DNA from: Lentzea alba
GTDB taxonomy: Bacteria > Actinomycetota > Actinomycetes > Mycobacteriales > Pseudonocardiaceae
Reading direction: 5' to 3'
Length of the DNA stretch: 64,000 nt
Assembly: GCF_011067745.1 (NCBI RefSeq)
Contig: NZ_JAAMPJ010000013.1
Span: 1-64,000, forward strand
Shown one piece after another: positions 34,400 through 43,237 of this stretch (positions are counted from its first letter, which is position 1; each line of letters opens with the position of its first letter). Under the pieces are notes generated by a model. That model did not search any database and was not told the DNA's origin. It saw nothing but the letters and a program-made list of their open reading frames with translations. A program made the position numbers and the translations under genes.

Positions 34400-34914
34400 G
34401 CCAGTTCGACGACGAACCACTCGCCGTCGAACTCGAAGGACCCTCCCGGATGGAGCCGCACGTCCTCGACGTCCAGAGCAGCGAGGACGTGCGGCCCCTC
34501 CAGGTCGAGGGTCGTGTCGAACACCGTGCGCACGCTGACGTCGTCAGCGCGGACGTCCAGCGGTTCCGGGAGGTGCTCGCCCAGGTCCTTCAGCTCGACG
34601 AGCCGGTTGCGGTAGAAGGACGTACCGATGTTCGTCAGCCGGTGCACGGGCGAGACCGGCCGGTAGACCGAGCCGCCGCGGTGCTCCGAGATGAACCTGG
34701 GTTCCCTGCCGTCGAGCCAGTCCATCCGGCCTTCCGAGCCGTCGATGCTCAGCACGACGTACGGGTTGTGGTGCAGGTGCCACGGATGGGTTTCGCCCGG
34801 TTCGAGCTGGACCTCCCACACCCTGATCACCGGGTCGTCGTACAGCACACGCTGGCCGACGTCGACGAGCACGATCTCCTCACCCGTCGGCGACACCACC
34901 ACGTCACCCCTCAT
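34384..34914 (-). CDS. Cupin-domain protein
   Basis: A 176-residue cupin. The first motif is ETHPWHLHHNPYVVLSIDGSEGR, with metal-binding histidines; the second, HRLTNIGTSFYRNRLVEL, contains a single His. Its ATG (34914) overlaps the end of the FAD monooxygenase gene by 11 bases, so both are probably expressed together. A role as oxygenase, isomerase or ligand-binding partner of the monooxygenase is inference. Confidence 0.8.
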   Translation of the reverse strand: MRGDVVVSPTGEEIVLVDVGQRVLYDDPVIRVWEVQLEPGETHPWHLHHNPYVVLSIDGSEGRMDWLDGREPRFISEHRGGSVYRPVSPVHRLTNIGTSFYRNRLVELKDLGEHLPEPLDVRADDVSVRTVFDTTLDLEGPHVLAALDVEDVRLHPGGSFEFDGEWFVVELAYLFR

Positions 34915-36433
34915 GGCACACCTCCCGCAGATACCAGTCGTGGACGTGCCGCCACGAGTCGGCGGTCCAGGGTTCGACGAACGCCACGTGCCCGTCCGGT
35001 CTCAACACCACCACCGCATCGCCGAGGCCGAAGCGTTCCCGCACGACCGAGCCGGGGTCGAAGTAGGCGCGGTCCCGCAGACCCGAGTCGTGCGGCGCGT
35101 CCCACCGGCTCACCACGACCTGGCGCAGACCGGCGAGGTCACCGGCCACCGGCGGTCTGCGGCGCGCGTCGGTGAGGTGCAGGGCCACGAACGAGTCGCG
35201 GCAGAGCTCGTGCAGGTGCACCGGGCCGCGCAGCCCGAAAACCCGCAGGTCCGGGACCCGGTCGCCGACCCGCAGCGGACCTGGCGGGCGCACCAGCGAC
35301 CAGTCCTCGCCCAGCCGCACGCCGAGCAACGTGCGGGTCATCGCGTCACTCCAGCCCGCCACCGAGTCCAGCCGACGGTCCATCACCGCCCGCGCGGCCT
35401 CGGCCATCGCGCCGGAACCGTTGATCGCCAGAGGTGCCTGTTCACGCTCGTAGCCCTGTAACAGCGCGTCAGAGGCCCACCCGCGGTACACCCACGCGAG
35501 CCGCCACGGCAGGTTGGACGCGTCGAGCACACCGGTGTTCAGACCGAGCGCCCACATCGGCGTGATCAGGTGCGCGGCGTCGCCCATCAGCAGCACGCGG
35601 CCGCGTTGCCACGACGACGCCACGCGGTGGTGCACGGTGTAGACGTTGCTGCCCAGCACCTTCAGCTCGTCCACCTCACCGATAAAGTGCAGCGCCTTGT
35701 CACGCAGCTCGTCGGACGTCGGCTCGGCGCGTCCGGGAGCCAGCGGGAACACGAACCGCCAGCAGTGCGGCTGCCGGACGAGGACCATCCACTCCTCGCG
35801 GTCGCCGAAGTAGGCGAGGTACGGGTAGTCGCGCGGGTTGCCGACGTCCAGGTCGCACACGAGGTCGACCAGCATGTACCGCTGCTCCAGCGTGTGCCCG
35901 CCGACCTCGACACCGAGCAGTTCGCGCACGGTCGAACGCCCGCCGTCGCAGCCGAGCACGTAAGCCGCTTCGAACTCCTCCGTCCCGTCGAACCGCAGCG
36001 TCACGCCGCCGGGGTGCTGCTCGAAGTCCACCAGTCGATGCTTCAGCCGCAACGCTCCGGGCGCGCGTCGCTCCAGCACGTCAGCGAGCACCGGCTCCAG
36101 CTCGTGCTGGGGGATGTTGATGACGAACGGGAACCGCGTCTCGTCCGCCAGCGCCGAGGTGAACACGCTCCCGGTCGACGTCCCGGTCGCCCGGTCGAGC
36201 TCACCGATCTCGTCGATGCGCAGCGACGCCGCCAGCACCGGGCCCAGCGCGTCGTACCGGTCGAGCACCTCCAGCGTCCGCGTCAGGATCGTGCCCGCCC
36301 TGGTCTCGCCGGACAGGTCGTCGGCCGCCTCGAAGACCACCACCGGCACACCGTGCGAGACCAGGCCCAATGCGGTGATCAACCCGATGGGGCCCGCGCC
36401 GATCACGGCCACGGGCAGATTGGTCGTGTCCAT
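34904..36433 (-). CDS. FAD-dependent aromatic monooxygenase (MhpA/PHBH family)
   Basis: The 509-residue enzyme begins at ATG 36433 behind GGAGG. It has the Rossmann motif VIGAGPIGLITALGLVSHG and the DG motif GCDGGRSTVRELLGV. Next come the GD motif LLMGDAAHLITPMWALGLN and a C-terminal thioredoxin-like domain with LRQVVVSRWDA and VVVLRPDGHVAFVEPW. This architecture is that of aromatic hydroxylases such as MhpA or TetX-distant PHBH relatives, which insert one oxygen atom using NAD(P)H. The cupin downstream is likely its operon partner. The substrate-binding protein gene divergent at 36488 may supply a related compound (weak inference). Confidence 0.9.
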   Translation of the reverse strand: MDTTNLPVAVIGAGPIGLITALGLVSHGVPVVVFEAADDLSGETRAGTILTRTLEVLDRYDALGPVLAASLRIDEIGELDRATGTSTGSVFTSALADETRFPFVINIPQHELEPVLADVLERRAPGALRLKHRLVDFEQHPGGVTLRFDGTEEFEAAYVLGCDGGRSTVRELLGVEVGGHTLEQRYMLVDLVCDLDVGNPRDYPYLAYFGDREEWMVLVRQPHCWRFVFPLAPGRAEPTSDELRDKALHFIGEVDELKVLGSNVYTVHHRVASSWQRGRVLLMGDAAHLITPMWALGLNTGVLDASNLPWRLAWVYRGWASDALLQGYEREQAPLAINGSGAMAEAARAVMDRRLDSVAGWSDAMTRTLLGVRLGEDWSLVRPPGPLRVGDRVPDLRVFGLRGPVHLHELCRDSFVALHLTDARRRPPVAGDLAGLRQVVVSRWDAPHDSGLRDRAYFDPGSVVRERFGLGDAVVVLRPDGHVAFVEPWTADSWRHVHDWYLREVCHEG

Positions 36434-36487
36434 CCGTCCTCCCCGACCTCTATGTTCGACCACGAGGGCGCCTTCGGGGGAGGGATC

Positions 36488-37486
36488 ATGCAGAAAGCGA
36501 TTTCATTCGTCGTGCTCGCGATCGTGCTGGCCGTCTCGGCCTGCGGTGGATCGCCGCAGTCCGTCGAGTACCAGCGGACCAAGGTCAACTATCTGACCTC
36601 GTTCAACACGTTCGGCCGGGACGCGTACGCGTACGTGGCGCAGGAGAAGGGATTCTTCGGGCAGGCCGGCCTCGACGTCACGATCACGCCGGGCACCGGC
36701 AGCGTCGACGTGCTGAAACTGGTGGCGGGCGGGCGCGCGGACTTCGGCATCGCGGACTTCACGGCCACCGCGATCACCGTCGCGAAGGAGAAGCTGCCGG
36801 TCACCGCGGTCGCGGCCGTGCACCAGAAGTCGCTCGCCGCGATCGTCGCGCTGGAGGGCAGCGGGATCTCGAAGCCCGCGGACCTGGTGGGCAAGAAGAT
36901 CGGTGACCAGCCGGGTTCCACGAACCAGGTGATGTTCCCGGTCTACGCCAAGGCGGCCGGCATCGATCCGGCGAAGGTCCAGTTCGTGCCGTCCGCCCCG
37001 CCCGCGTTGCCGCAGCTGCTGGCGGCCGGGCAGGTCGACGGGATCGGCCAGTTCGTGATCGGCAAGCCGTTGATCGAGGCGGCCGCGAAGGGCAAGAAGG
37101 CGGTCGTGCTGCCCTACGGCGACCTGGTGCCGGACCTCTACGGCAACGCGCTGGTGACGTCGAAGGAGATCGCGTCCACCAAGGCTGATCTGGTCGCCAA
37201 GTTCCGAGACGCGCTGCTCAGGGGCCTGGAGTACTCGATCGAACACCCGGACGAGGTCGGCGAGATCCTCAAGAAGTACCAGCCGACCCAGGACGCGGGC
37301 GTGGCGAGCGCCGAGATCGGGTTGATGGCGCCCTACGTGAAACCGAACGGGTTCAGCGGCCCGACCGGTGAGCTGACCCAGCCGCGCGTCGAGAAGATCA
37401 TCAGCACCCTCGTGGACGCGGGCGCGATCCCCGCCGGTTCGGTACGTCCCGACGACCTGGCCTCGTTCGGGCTGGCGCCGAAGTGA
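36488..37486 (+). CDS. ABC transporter substrate-binding lipoprotein (NMT1/SsuA/ThiY-type)
   Basis: A 332-residue binding protein with lipobox LAVSACGG, then VNYLTSFNTFGRDAYAYVAQ with EKGFFGQAGLDVTITPGTGS, the typical NMT1/SsuA-type opening, and a KLVAGGRADFGIADF segment. GGGGGAGGG precedes the ATG. It overlaps the ATPase gene by GTGA. Relatives bind pyrimidine precursors of thiamin, sulfonates, nitrate or taurine. The YVAQEKGFF motif is closer to ThiY-type than to nitrate binders, but no thiamin genes or riboswitch are present to support that. Confidence 0.88.
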   Translation: MQKAISFVVLAIVLAVSACGGSPQSVEYQRTKVNYLTSFNTFGRDAYAYVAQEKGFFGQAGLDVTITPGTGSVDVLKLVAGGRADFGIADFTATAITVAKEKLPVTAVAAVHQKSLAAIVALEGSGISKPADLVGKKIGDQPGSTNQVMFPVYAKAAGIDPAKVQFVPSAPPALPQLLAAGQVDGIGQFVIGKPLIEAAAKGKKAVVLPYGDLVPDLYGNALVTSKEIASTKADLVAKFRDALLRGLEYSIEHPDEVGEILKKYQPTQDAGVASAEIGLMAPYVKPNGFSGPTGELTQPRVEKIISTLVDAGAIPAGSVRPDDLASFGLAPK

Positions 37487-38217
37487 TCAGCCTGCACGGC
37501 GTCTCGCACACCTTCGGCAACGTCGAAGCGTTGGCGGGCATCGATCTGGAGGTGGGGGAGCACGAGTTCGTCGCGGTGATCGGGCGTTCGGGTTGCGGCA
37601 AGTCGACGTTGCTGCGCCTGATCGCCGGTCTGCTCACGCCGTCCGAAGGCCAGGTGCTCGTGGCGGGCGACCGGGTGGCGAAACCGCGGCGGGACGTCTC
37701 GTTCATGTTCCAGCAGCCGGCGTTGCTGCCGTGGCGGTCGGTGCTGTCCAACGTGTTGCTGCCCATCGAGATCTTCGGCTTCACCCGGCGCGAGTACCGG
37801 GACAGGGCGCACGAGCTGCTGGACCTCGTCGGGCTCGGCGGGTTCGAGAAACGGCTGCCGCACGAGCTGTCCGGCGGCATGCGGCAACGGGTGTCGTTGT
37901 GCCGGTCGCTGATCCAGAGTCCGCGGGTGATGTTGATGGACGAACCGTTCTCCGCACTGGACGCGATCACCCGTACCGAGCTTTCCGAGGAGCTGCAACG
38001 GGTTCAGCTGGAGCTGCCGCGCACGGTCGTGTTCGTGACGCACTCGATCGACGAGGCCGTGCTGCTCGCCGACCGGATCGTGGTGCTCAGCCCGCGCCCC
38101 GGCCGGATTCACAAGATCGTGGACGTCGACCTGCCCCGGCCACGGGCGCTGGGGCAGGTCGAGCTGGACCAGGTGAGCCGGGAGCTGCGCGGACTGCTGG
38201 CGGAGGTGACGGCGTGA
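37483..38217 (+). CDS. ABC transporter ATP-binding protein (SsuB/TauB-type)
   Basis: A 244-residue ATPase with Walker A IGRSGCGKST, Q-loop MFQQPALLPWRSV, signature LSGGMRQRVSLCRSL, Walker B VMLMDEPFSALDA and the switch His in FVTHSIDEAV. The LLPWRSVLSNV and C-terminal VDLPRPR stretches are typical of SsuB/TauB/ThiZ ATPases. Translationally coupled by GTGA overlaps to the binding protein upstream and the permease downstream. Confidence 0.93.
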   Translation: MISLHGVSHTFGNVEALAGIDLEVGEHEFVAVIGRSGCGKSTLLRLIAGLLTPSEGQVLVAGDRVAKPRRDVSFMFQQPALLPWRSVLSNVLLPIEIFGFTRREYRDRAHELLDLVGLGGFEKRLPHELSGGMRQRVSLCRSLIQSPRVMLMDEPFSALDAITRTELSEELQRVQLELPRTVVFVTHSIDEAVLLADRIVVLSPRPGRIHKIVDVDLPRPRALGQVELDQVSRELRGLLAEVTA

Positions 38218-38945
38218 AGGTCGTGCTGCCGGTGCTGGGCCTGCTGGCGATCATCGGCGCCTGGTGGCTCGCGACGATCGTGTTCGGGATCGAGCCGTTC
38301 CTGGTTCCCTCGCCCGCCGATGTGGTCGGTGAGTTCCTGGAGGTACCGGGCTATCTGCTGGAACAGGCGCTGATCACGTTGTGGGAGGCGGTGTCCGGGT
38401 TCGGGCTGGCCATCGTGATCGGAGTGCCGCTGGCGTTGCTGATCGTCGGGTCGACGGTGCTGGAGCGGATGTTCTACCCGTTGCTGGTGGCGTTGAACGC
38501 CGTGCCGAAGGTCGCCATCGCGCCGATCGTGGTGGTGTGGTTCGGGTTCGGCATCTCCTCGAAGGTGCTCATGGTGGTGCTGGTGTGCATCTTCCCGATC
38601 GTCATCTCGACCGCGTCCGGCATGAAGTCCACGCCGGGCGAGCTGGTCGAGCTGTTCCGGTCGCTGGACGCCGCGCGCCACCACGAGTTCTTTAAGCTGC
38701 GGCTGCCCTACGCGCTGCCGCAGGTCTTCGTCGGGCTGAAGGTGTCGATCACGCTGGCCGTCATCGGGGCGGTGATCGGCGAGTTCGTCGGCGCCAGTGC
38801 CGGACTGGGGTTCGTGATCTCCCAGTCCGGCGGCAACGCCAACACCTCGCTGGCCTTCGCGGCGATGACCCTGCTCGCGATCATGAGCGTCGCGCTCTTC
38901 TACGGGCTCAGCTTCGCCGAACGAAAGCTGCTGCCCTACGCCTGA
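38214..38945 (+). CDS. ABC transporter permease (SsuC/TauC/ThiX-type)
   Basis: A 243-residue permease with about six helices starting at GTG 38214 in a GTGA overlap. The family segments FLVPSPADVVGEFLEVPGYL, NAVPKVAIAPIVVVWFGFGISSK and the coupling loop LDAARHHEFFKLRLPYALPQVFVGLK are visible. It is the third and last gene of this importer. The 3' end overlaps the convergent FMN reductase by 10 bases. Confidence 0.92.
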   Translation: MKVVLPVLGLLAIIGAWWLATIVFGIEPFLVPSPADVVGEFLEVPGYLLEQALITLWEAVSGFGLAIVIGVPLALLIVGSTVLERMFYPLLVALNAVPKVAIAPIVVVWFGFGISSKVLMVVLVCIFPIVISTASGMKSTPGELVELFRSLDAARHHEFFKLRLPYALPQVFVGLKVSITLAVIGAVIGEFVGASAGLGFVISQSGGNANTSLAFAAMTLLAIMSVALFYGLSFAERKLLPYA

Positions 38946-39601
38946 CCGCCCGCGGCGAGCCGCATCAGGTCCGAGTCCAGGTCGATCGACAGCTCGGTGC
39001 CGCCCGCGCTGCCGAACTCGTGCTGGTAGCGGCCCCACGACTCGTCGCGCACGGTCTTCTCGAAGCCGGAGGCCATGAGCGCCACCAGTTCGAGGGCCGC
39101 GCGGTCGATGCGCTTGTTCAGCCCGGGGTCCGTCCAGTCCTCGGTGGCGGCGAACAGCGACGTCGGCACCACGACGGTGCGCAGATAGGCGAACAGGCCG
39201 CGCATCTGGTCGTCGACCACGAGCGCGTGCCGGGCCGTGCCGGCGGTCGCGGCGAGCACGACGGGCTTCGCGATCAGCAGGTCGTTGTCGAGGATCTGGA
39301 AGAACGACGTGAACAACCCGCTCGCGCCCGCCTTGTAGACGGGCGTGCTCGCGACGATGCCGTCGGCGTGCTGCAGGGCCGTGATCGCCTGCTGCAGCTT
39401 CGGGCCGATGTGGTTGGACACCAACGCGTTCGCGATCTCGCTCGCCAACTCGCGCAGCTCGATCGTCTTGATCTCGACGGTGAGCTCCTTCTGCAGGCCG
39501 AGCGTGGCCACGCGCTGGGAGACGCGGTCGGCGAGCAGACGCGTCGACGACGGGTCGCTCGTGCCGGCCGACACCAGGACGAGCTGCTTCTGGGTGGTCA
39601 T
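38936..39601 (-). CDS. LLM-partnered FMN reductase (CE1759 family)
   Basis: A 221-residue NAD(P)H:FMN reductase. It has LVLVSAGTSDPSSTRLLADRV, then HADGIVASTPVYKAGASGLFTSFFQILDNDLL split by its flavin loop, and the ATAGTARHALVVDDQMRGLFAYL segment seen in CE1759-type reductases. These supply reduced flavin to a partner luciferase-like monooxygenase, here encoded two genes upstream. A MarR gene lies between and overlaps its start by 4 bases, making a three-gene unit. The alternative is a general flavin reductase, but the pairing argues against it. Confidence 0.9.
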   Translation of the reverse strand: MTTQKQLVLVSAGTSDPSSTRLLADRVSQRVATLGLQKELTVEIKTIELRELASEIANALVSNHIGPKLQQAITALQHADGIVASTPVYKAGASGLFTSFFQILDNDLLIAKPVVLAATAGTARHALVVDDQMRGLFAYLRTVVVPTSLFAATEDWTDPGLNKRIDRAALELVALMASGFEKTVRDESWGRYQHEFGSAGGTELSIDLDSDLMRLAAGGQA

Positions 39602-40023
39602 TTCTCCTCGTTCTGCGCCAGCTTGCCGGTGATCGCGGCGAGCTGCGCGAGTTCTTCTGGCGTCAGCACGCTCAGAGCGCGCGTGACGCTGCGGGCGTGC
39701 GGGCGGCCGATCTCCCGCTGAATCTCGCGACCGGCCGGGGTGAGCGAGAGACGCACCCCCCGGCGGTCACCGGGGTCCTGGCAACGTTCGACCAGCCCGC
39801 GGTCGACCAGGCGGTCGACCATGCGGGACAGGGCGGGCTGACTGAGCAGCACGTGGCGGTTCAGCTCACTCATCCGAAGTGGACTGTCGCACTTGGACAA
39901 CGTGTAGAGGACGTCGTACTCCCGCATCGTCAGGTCGCCCCAGACGTCCTCCGCGTTGAACTGCTTCATCAGCACGGCGTAGGCCCTCATCAGGGACTCC
40001 CACGCCTCGTTGGCACGAGTCAC
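39598..40023 (-). CDS. MarR-family regulator
   Basis: A 141-residue winged-helix regulator with the MarR pattern: LTMREYDVLYTLSKCDSPLR, MSELNRHVLLSQPALSRMVDRLVDRGLVERCQDPGDRRGVRLSLTPAG broken by the wing, then a C-terminal dimer helix. GTG 40023 is preferred because GAGG lies 8 bases upstream and the start then falls 10 bases after the monooxygenase stop. GTG 40077, inside the monooxygenase gene, would add 18 residues. It probably regulates the surrounding LLM/FMN-reductase unit from the region upstream of 41191. Confidence 0.88.
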   Translation of the reverse strand: MTRANEAWESLMRAYAVLMKQFNAEDVWGDLTMREYDVLYTLSKCDSPLRMSELNRHVLLSQPALSRMVDRLVDRGLVERCQDPGDRRGVRLSLTPAGREIQREIGRPHARSVTRALSVLTPEELAQLAAITGKLAQNEEK

Positions 40024-40033
40024 TGTGTCGGCC

Positions 40034-41191
40034 TCATCGGGAGTCCTGGTAGGGGGAGCCACCCGTGACGTTGTCACCCCGGTTGGCGTTCGGCCTGGGC
40101 TGGCGGGCCGGCTGGTCGCCGTACTTCTCCTTGAGCCGCACCGCGTGCGTCGGCGGCTTGGCGGTCTCCGGGTCCTGGCGCGCCTCGATCTCCTTGCGCA
40201 GCACCGGGACGACCTCCTCGCCCAGCAGGTCGAGCTGGTTCAGCACGGTCTTGAGCGGCAGGCCGGCGTGGTCCATCAGGAACATCTGGCGCTGGTAGTC
40301 GCCGAAGTGCTCGCGGAAGGTCAGCGTCTTGTCGATGACCTCCTGCGGGCTGCCGACCGACAGCGGCGTCATCTCCATGAAGTCCTCCATCTTCGGCCCG
40401 TGGCCGTAGACGGGAGCCTCGTTGAAGTACGGGCGGAACTCCTTGATGGCGTCCTGCGACCGCTTCGCGATGTAGGCCTGACCACCGAGACCGACGATGG
40501 CCTGCTTCTCCGTGCCGTGGCCGTAGTGCGCGTACCGCTGGCGGTAGAACTTGATCAGCCGCATGTAGTGCTCTTTCGGCCAGAAGATGTTGTTCGCGAA
40601 GAAGCCGTCCCCGTAGAAGGCGGCCTGCTCGGCGATCTCCGGCGTGCGGATCGAGCCGTGCCACACGAACGGCGGCAGGTCGTCCAGCGGCCGGGGCGTC
40701 GAGGTGAAGCCCTGCAACGGCGTGCGGAACTTGCCCTCCCAGTCCACCACGTCTTCGCGCCACAACCGGTGCAGGAGGTTGTAGTTCTCCAGCGCCATCG
40801 GCAGGCTCTGCCGGATGTCCGCACCGAACCACGGGTAGACCGGCGCGGTGTTGCCGCGGCCCAGCATCAGGTCCATGCGACCCTTCGCCAGGTGCTGCAG
40901 CATCGCGTACTCCTCGGCGATGCGCACCGGGTCGTTGGTGGTGATCAGCGTCGTCGCGGTGCTGACGATCAGCCTCTTGGTCCTCGCCGCGATGTGGGCG
41001 AGCAGCGTGGTGGGCGCGGACGAGAAGAACGGCGGGTTGTGGTGCTCGCCGATCGCGAACACGTCCAGTCCCACTTCTTCGGCCTTCTCGGCGATCTGCA
41101 CGATCGCGTCGATGCGCTCGGCCTCGCTGGGGGTCTCGCCGCTCACCGGGTCCCTGGTGATGTCGCTCACCGAGAACACTCCGAACTGCAC
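40034..41191 (-). CDS. LLM-class flavin-dependent oxidoreductase (CE1758 family)
   Basis: The 385-residue luciferase-like monooxygenase begins MQFGVFSVSDITRDPVSG. It contains GLDVFAIGEHHNPPFFSSAPTT, split by the TIM-barrel motif, then LMLGRGNTAPVYPWFG and FVWHGSIRTPEIAEQAAFYGDG. The C-terminal QPARQPRPNANRGDN tail is a disordered extension. It uses reduced flavin from the FMN reductase encoded downstream and oxygen to oxidise an unknown substrate. The order LLM-MarR-reductase is conserved in corynebacteria and relatives (family knowledge). Confidence 0.92.
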   Translation of the reverse strand: MQFGVFSVSDITRDPVSGETPSEAERIDAIVQIAEKAEEVGLDVFAIGEHHNPPFFSSAPTTLLAHIAARTKRLIVSTATTLITTNDPVRIAEEYAMLQHLAKGRMDLMLGRGNTAPVYPWFGADIRQSLPMALENYNLLHRLWREDVVDWEGKFRTPLQGFTSTPRPLDDLPPFVWHGSIRTPEIAEQAAFYGDGFFANNIFWPKEHYMRLIKFYRQRYAHYGHGTEKQAIVGLGGQAYIAKRSQDAIKEFRPYFNEAPVYGHGPKMEDFMEMTPLSVGSPQEVIDKTLTFREHFGDYQRQMFLMDHAGLPLKTVLNQLDLLGEEVVPVLRKEIEARQDPETAKPPTHAVRLKEKYGDQPARQPRPNANRGDNVTGGSPYQDSR

Positions 41192-41223
41192 GGCACCCGC
41201 CTCCTTCTGTCTCGCTGAGATTC

Positions 41224-41235
41224 ATGCGTTTGCAT
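41224..41235. promoter_or_regulatory. Candidate operator upstream of the LLM-MarR-reductase unit
   Basis: ATGCGTTTGCAT contains ATGC-N4-GCAT, 33 bases before the LLM start. GCGTT at 41226 also pairs with AACGC at 41243. It is A+T-richer than its surroundings. It may be bound by the MarR protein, or serve the divergent ABC ATPase gene at 41283. Confidence 0.4.
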
Positions 41236-41282
41236 CTACCTTAACGCACCGGCCGCCGAGCTATTCCCATTAGGCTGATCAC

Positions 41283-41894
41283 ATGCTTGAGGTGCGGGAT
41301 CTCCGCAAGAGCTACGGCGACGACCCCGTGTTCGCGGGCCTGCGCTTCACCATCGCCGCGGGGGAGGCGGTGGCCGTCGAGGGCCGCAACGGTTCCGGCA
41401 AGTCCACGCTGCTCAAGTGCCTGGTCGGGGCCGAGACCCAGGACGCGGGCGAGGTGCTGGTCGACGGAGTCGTGCGCGACGAGGCGTCCGCGTCGTTCCG
41501 CGCGCTGACCGCGTCGCTGCTGGACGACGCCGATTACTTCCCGGACGTGTCGGTGGTGGAGCACCTGCGGCTGGTCGCCTGGCTGCACGGCACGCCGGAG
41601 CCCGAACGCGAGGTGCTCGACGTGCTGGGCGAGCTGGGGCTGTCCGAGGTGCGCGACCAGCTGCCGCCCACGTTGTCGAGCGGGCAGCGGCACCGGCTGG
41701 GCCTCGCCTCGTGCTTCGTGCGGCCCCGCGGCCTGCTGGTGCTGGACGAGCCGGAACAACGGCTCGACACGCAGGGACGCACGTGGCTGCGGGAGCGGCT
41801 GAAGGCGGAGAAGGCGGCCGGGGTGGCCGTGGTGTTCGCCTCGCACGACCGGGACCTCGTCGAGGCGGTCGCCGACCGGTCCGTGCTCCTGTGA
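41283..41894 (+). CDS. ABC transporter ATP-binding protein (CcmA/export type)
   Basis: A short 203-residue ATPase with Walker A EGRNGSGKSTL, a degenerate Q-loop region (ASLLDDADYFPDVSVVEH), signature LSSGQRHRLGLASCFV, Walker B LLVLDEPEQRLD and switch His in ASHDRDL. The layout is that of exporters with a separate membrane protein. It overlaps the DUF6297 gene by GTGA, so that protein is the presumed permease. The cargo is unknown. Confidence 0.9.
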   Translation: MLEVRDLRKSYGDDPVFAGLRFTIAAGEAVAVEGRNGSGKSTLLKCLVGAETQDAGEVLVDGVVRDEASASFRALTASLLDDADYFPDVSVVEHLRLVAWLHGTPEPEREVLDVLGELGLSEVRDQLPPTLSSGQRHRLGLASCFVRPRGLLVLDEPEQRLDTQGRTWLRERLKAEKAAGVAVVFASHDRDLVEAVADRSVLL

Positions 41895-43198
41895 TCGCCC
41901 CGGAAATGATCCCGACGGCAGGCCAGGTCCGACACCGGCTGAAGCGTCCGCCGCCACCGTGGCGGTTCCGGCTCGCCCGCCTCTACGGGCGGCTCGTCAG
42001 CGCGTTGATCGCCGGCGCGGTCGGCTGGGGCGTCGCGTTCAAGGGACTGCAGAAGACCGGGCACGAGGGCGCGAGCGACTGGACCGCGTTGTGGCTGTCC
42101 GTTTTGGCGGCGGTGGTGCTGCTCAAGGTGTTGCTGGCGTTCGGGCCGGTGTTCGCGGGCCGCGACCGGATGTTCTGGGTGCTGAGCTCGCCGGTGGACC
42201 GGGTCGCGCTGCTGATGCCCCGCTTCCTCGGCCTGCTCGGGTTCGGCGCGGTGGTGGGTGCGGTGTGGCCCGCCGCCGTCTTCGGGGTGGTGGGGGCGAC
42301 CTCGCCGCCGGGGCTCTCGCTGTTCGCCGGATCCGCCGCGGCCGGGATCGCGGTGGTGGCGGGTGCCGTTGTCCTGCAACGGTACCGGCTGCGTCCGCAG
42401 GCGTGGCTGAGCGTGCTGGCAGGGGTGGCCGTGCTCGCGTTGTTCCTGCGGCCCGGTTTCATTGCCGCCGAGGCGGTCTGGCTGACCCCGGTCGCGGTGC
42501 TTCTGGTCGTGGTCGCCGGATTGTCGGTGCGGCGGCTGACCCGCGTGGACCTGGCCGCCGGAGCGTCGCTCGCCGCGGTGGTGCGGGTGTCGGTGGCGTG
42601 GCTCGACCTGGCGTTGCTGGGCGCGATCCTGGCGGAACGCCGGGCGCGGCTGCTCGGTCGCGTTCGTTCCGCGCGGCTGCGCGGATCCCGGTTGACCGTG
42701 CTGGTGTGGACGGACGTGCTGCGCGCTCGGCGAGCACCGAACGCGGTGCTGGTCTGGGTCGGGCTGTTGCCGTTGCCCGCGCTGGTCGCACTCGGCGGTG
42801 AGGTCGACTGGGTGCCGGCGGTGCACCTGCTCGCCGCGTTCGTCGCTACCGATCGCCTGGCGGCCGGGCTCAAGGTCGTCTGCCGGTCCGCGGCGATCCG
42901 CCGGATGCTGGGGGCGCCGGACGGGTTCCTGCGGCTCGCGCATCTCGTGCTGCCGGTCGTGGGAGCCGTGGTGTGGTGCGTGGCGACCGTGCCGTTCACG
43001 CCGCACGTGTCCTGGCTCAACGGCGTGGTGTCCGCCATCGGGGCCGTGGCCGTGGTGTACCGGATCGCGACGCGGCCACCGCTCGACTACGGGGTCGCCG
43101 CGATCGACTTCGGGGTGCTCGGACCTGTGCCGATCGGGCTGGTCCTGCAGCTCGGCCGGGGCCGGTGCTGCTGTATTTGTTGTGCGTGCTGCAGGTGA
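41891..43198 (+). CDS. DUF6297 membrane protein, probable ABC permease partner, 3' frameshift suspected
   Basis: The 435-residue frame encodes about ten hydrophobic helices and an N-terminal cytoplasmic stretch (RLKRPPPPWRFRLARLYGRL). These are typical of DUF6297 proteins encoded next to a CcmA-like ATPase. The last residues read GRGRCCCICCACCR, which is implausible for a membrane protein. If one base in the G/C run near 43150-43165 is added or removed, the +1 frame continues as PVLLYLLCVLQVMLG and stops at 43209. That is the expected hydrophobic ending. Either a true frameshift or an assembly error is present. The first 415 or so residues are unaffected. Confidence 0.82.
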   Translation: MIAPEMIPTAGQVRHRLKRPPPPWRFRLARLYGRLVSALIAGAVGWGVAFKGLQKTGHEGASDWTALWLSVLAAVVLLKVLLAFGPVFAGRDRMFWVLSSPVDRVALLMPRFLGLLGFGAVVGAVWPAAVFGVVGATSPPGLSLFAGSAAAGIAVVAGAVVLQRYRLRPQAWLSVLAGVAVLALFLRPGFIAAEAVWLTPVAVLLVVVAGLSVRRLTRVDLAAGASLAAVVRVSVAWLDLALLGAILAERRARLLGRVRSARLRGSRLTVLVWTDVLRARRAPNAVLVWVGLLPLPALVALGGEVDWVPAVHLLAAFVATDRLAAGLKVVCRSAAIRRMLGAPDGFLRLAHLVLPVVGAVVWCVATVPFTPHVSWLNGVVSAIGAVAVVYRIATRPPLDYGVAAIDFGVLGPVPIGLVLQLGRGRCCCICCACCR

Positions 43199-43237
43199 TG
43201 CTCGGCTAGGGTCAGCCCCTTCGCAGAGGGGGAGGGC

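Noticed and set aside
36488-38945. Thiamin-precursor transporter with a TPP riboswitch
   Set aside because: The short region upstream of 36488 holds only a ribosome site and no TPP-riboswitch-like conserved segments, so the substrate is left open.
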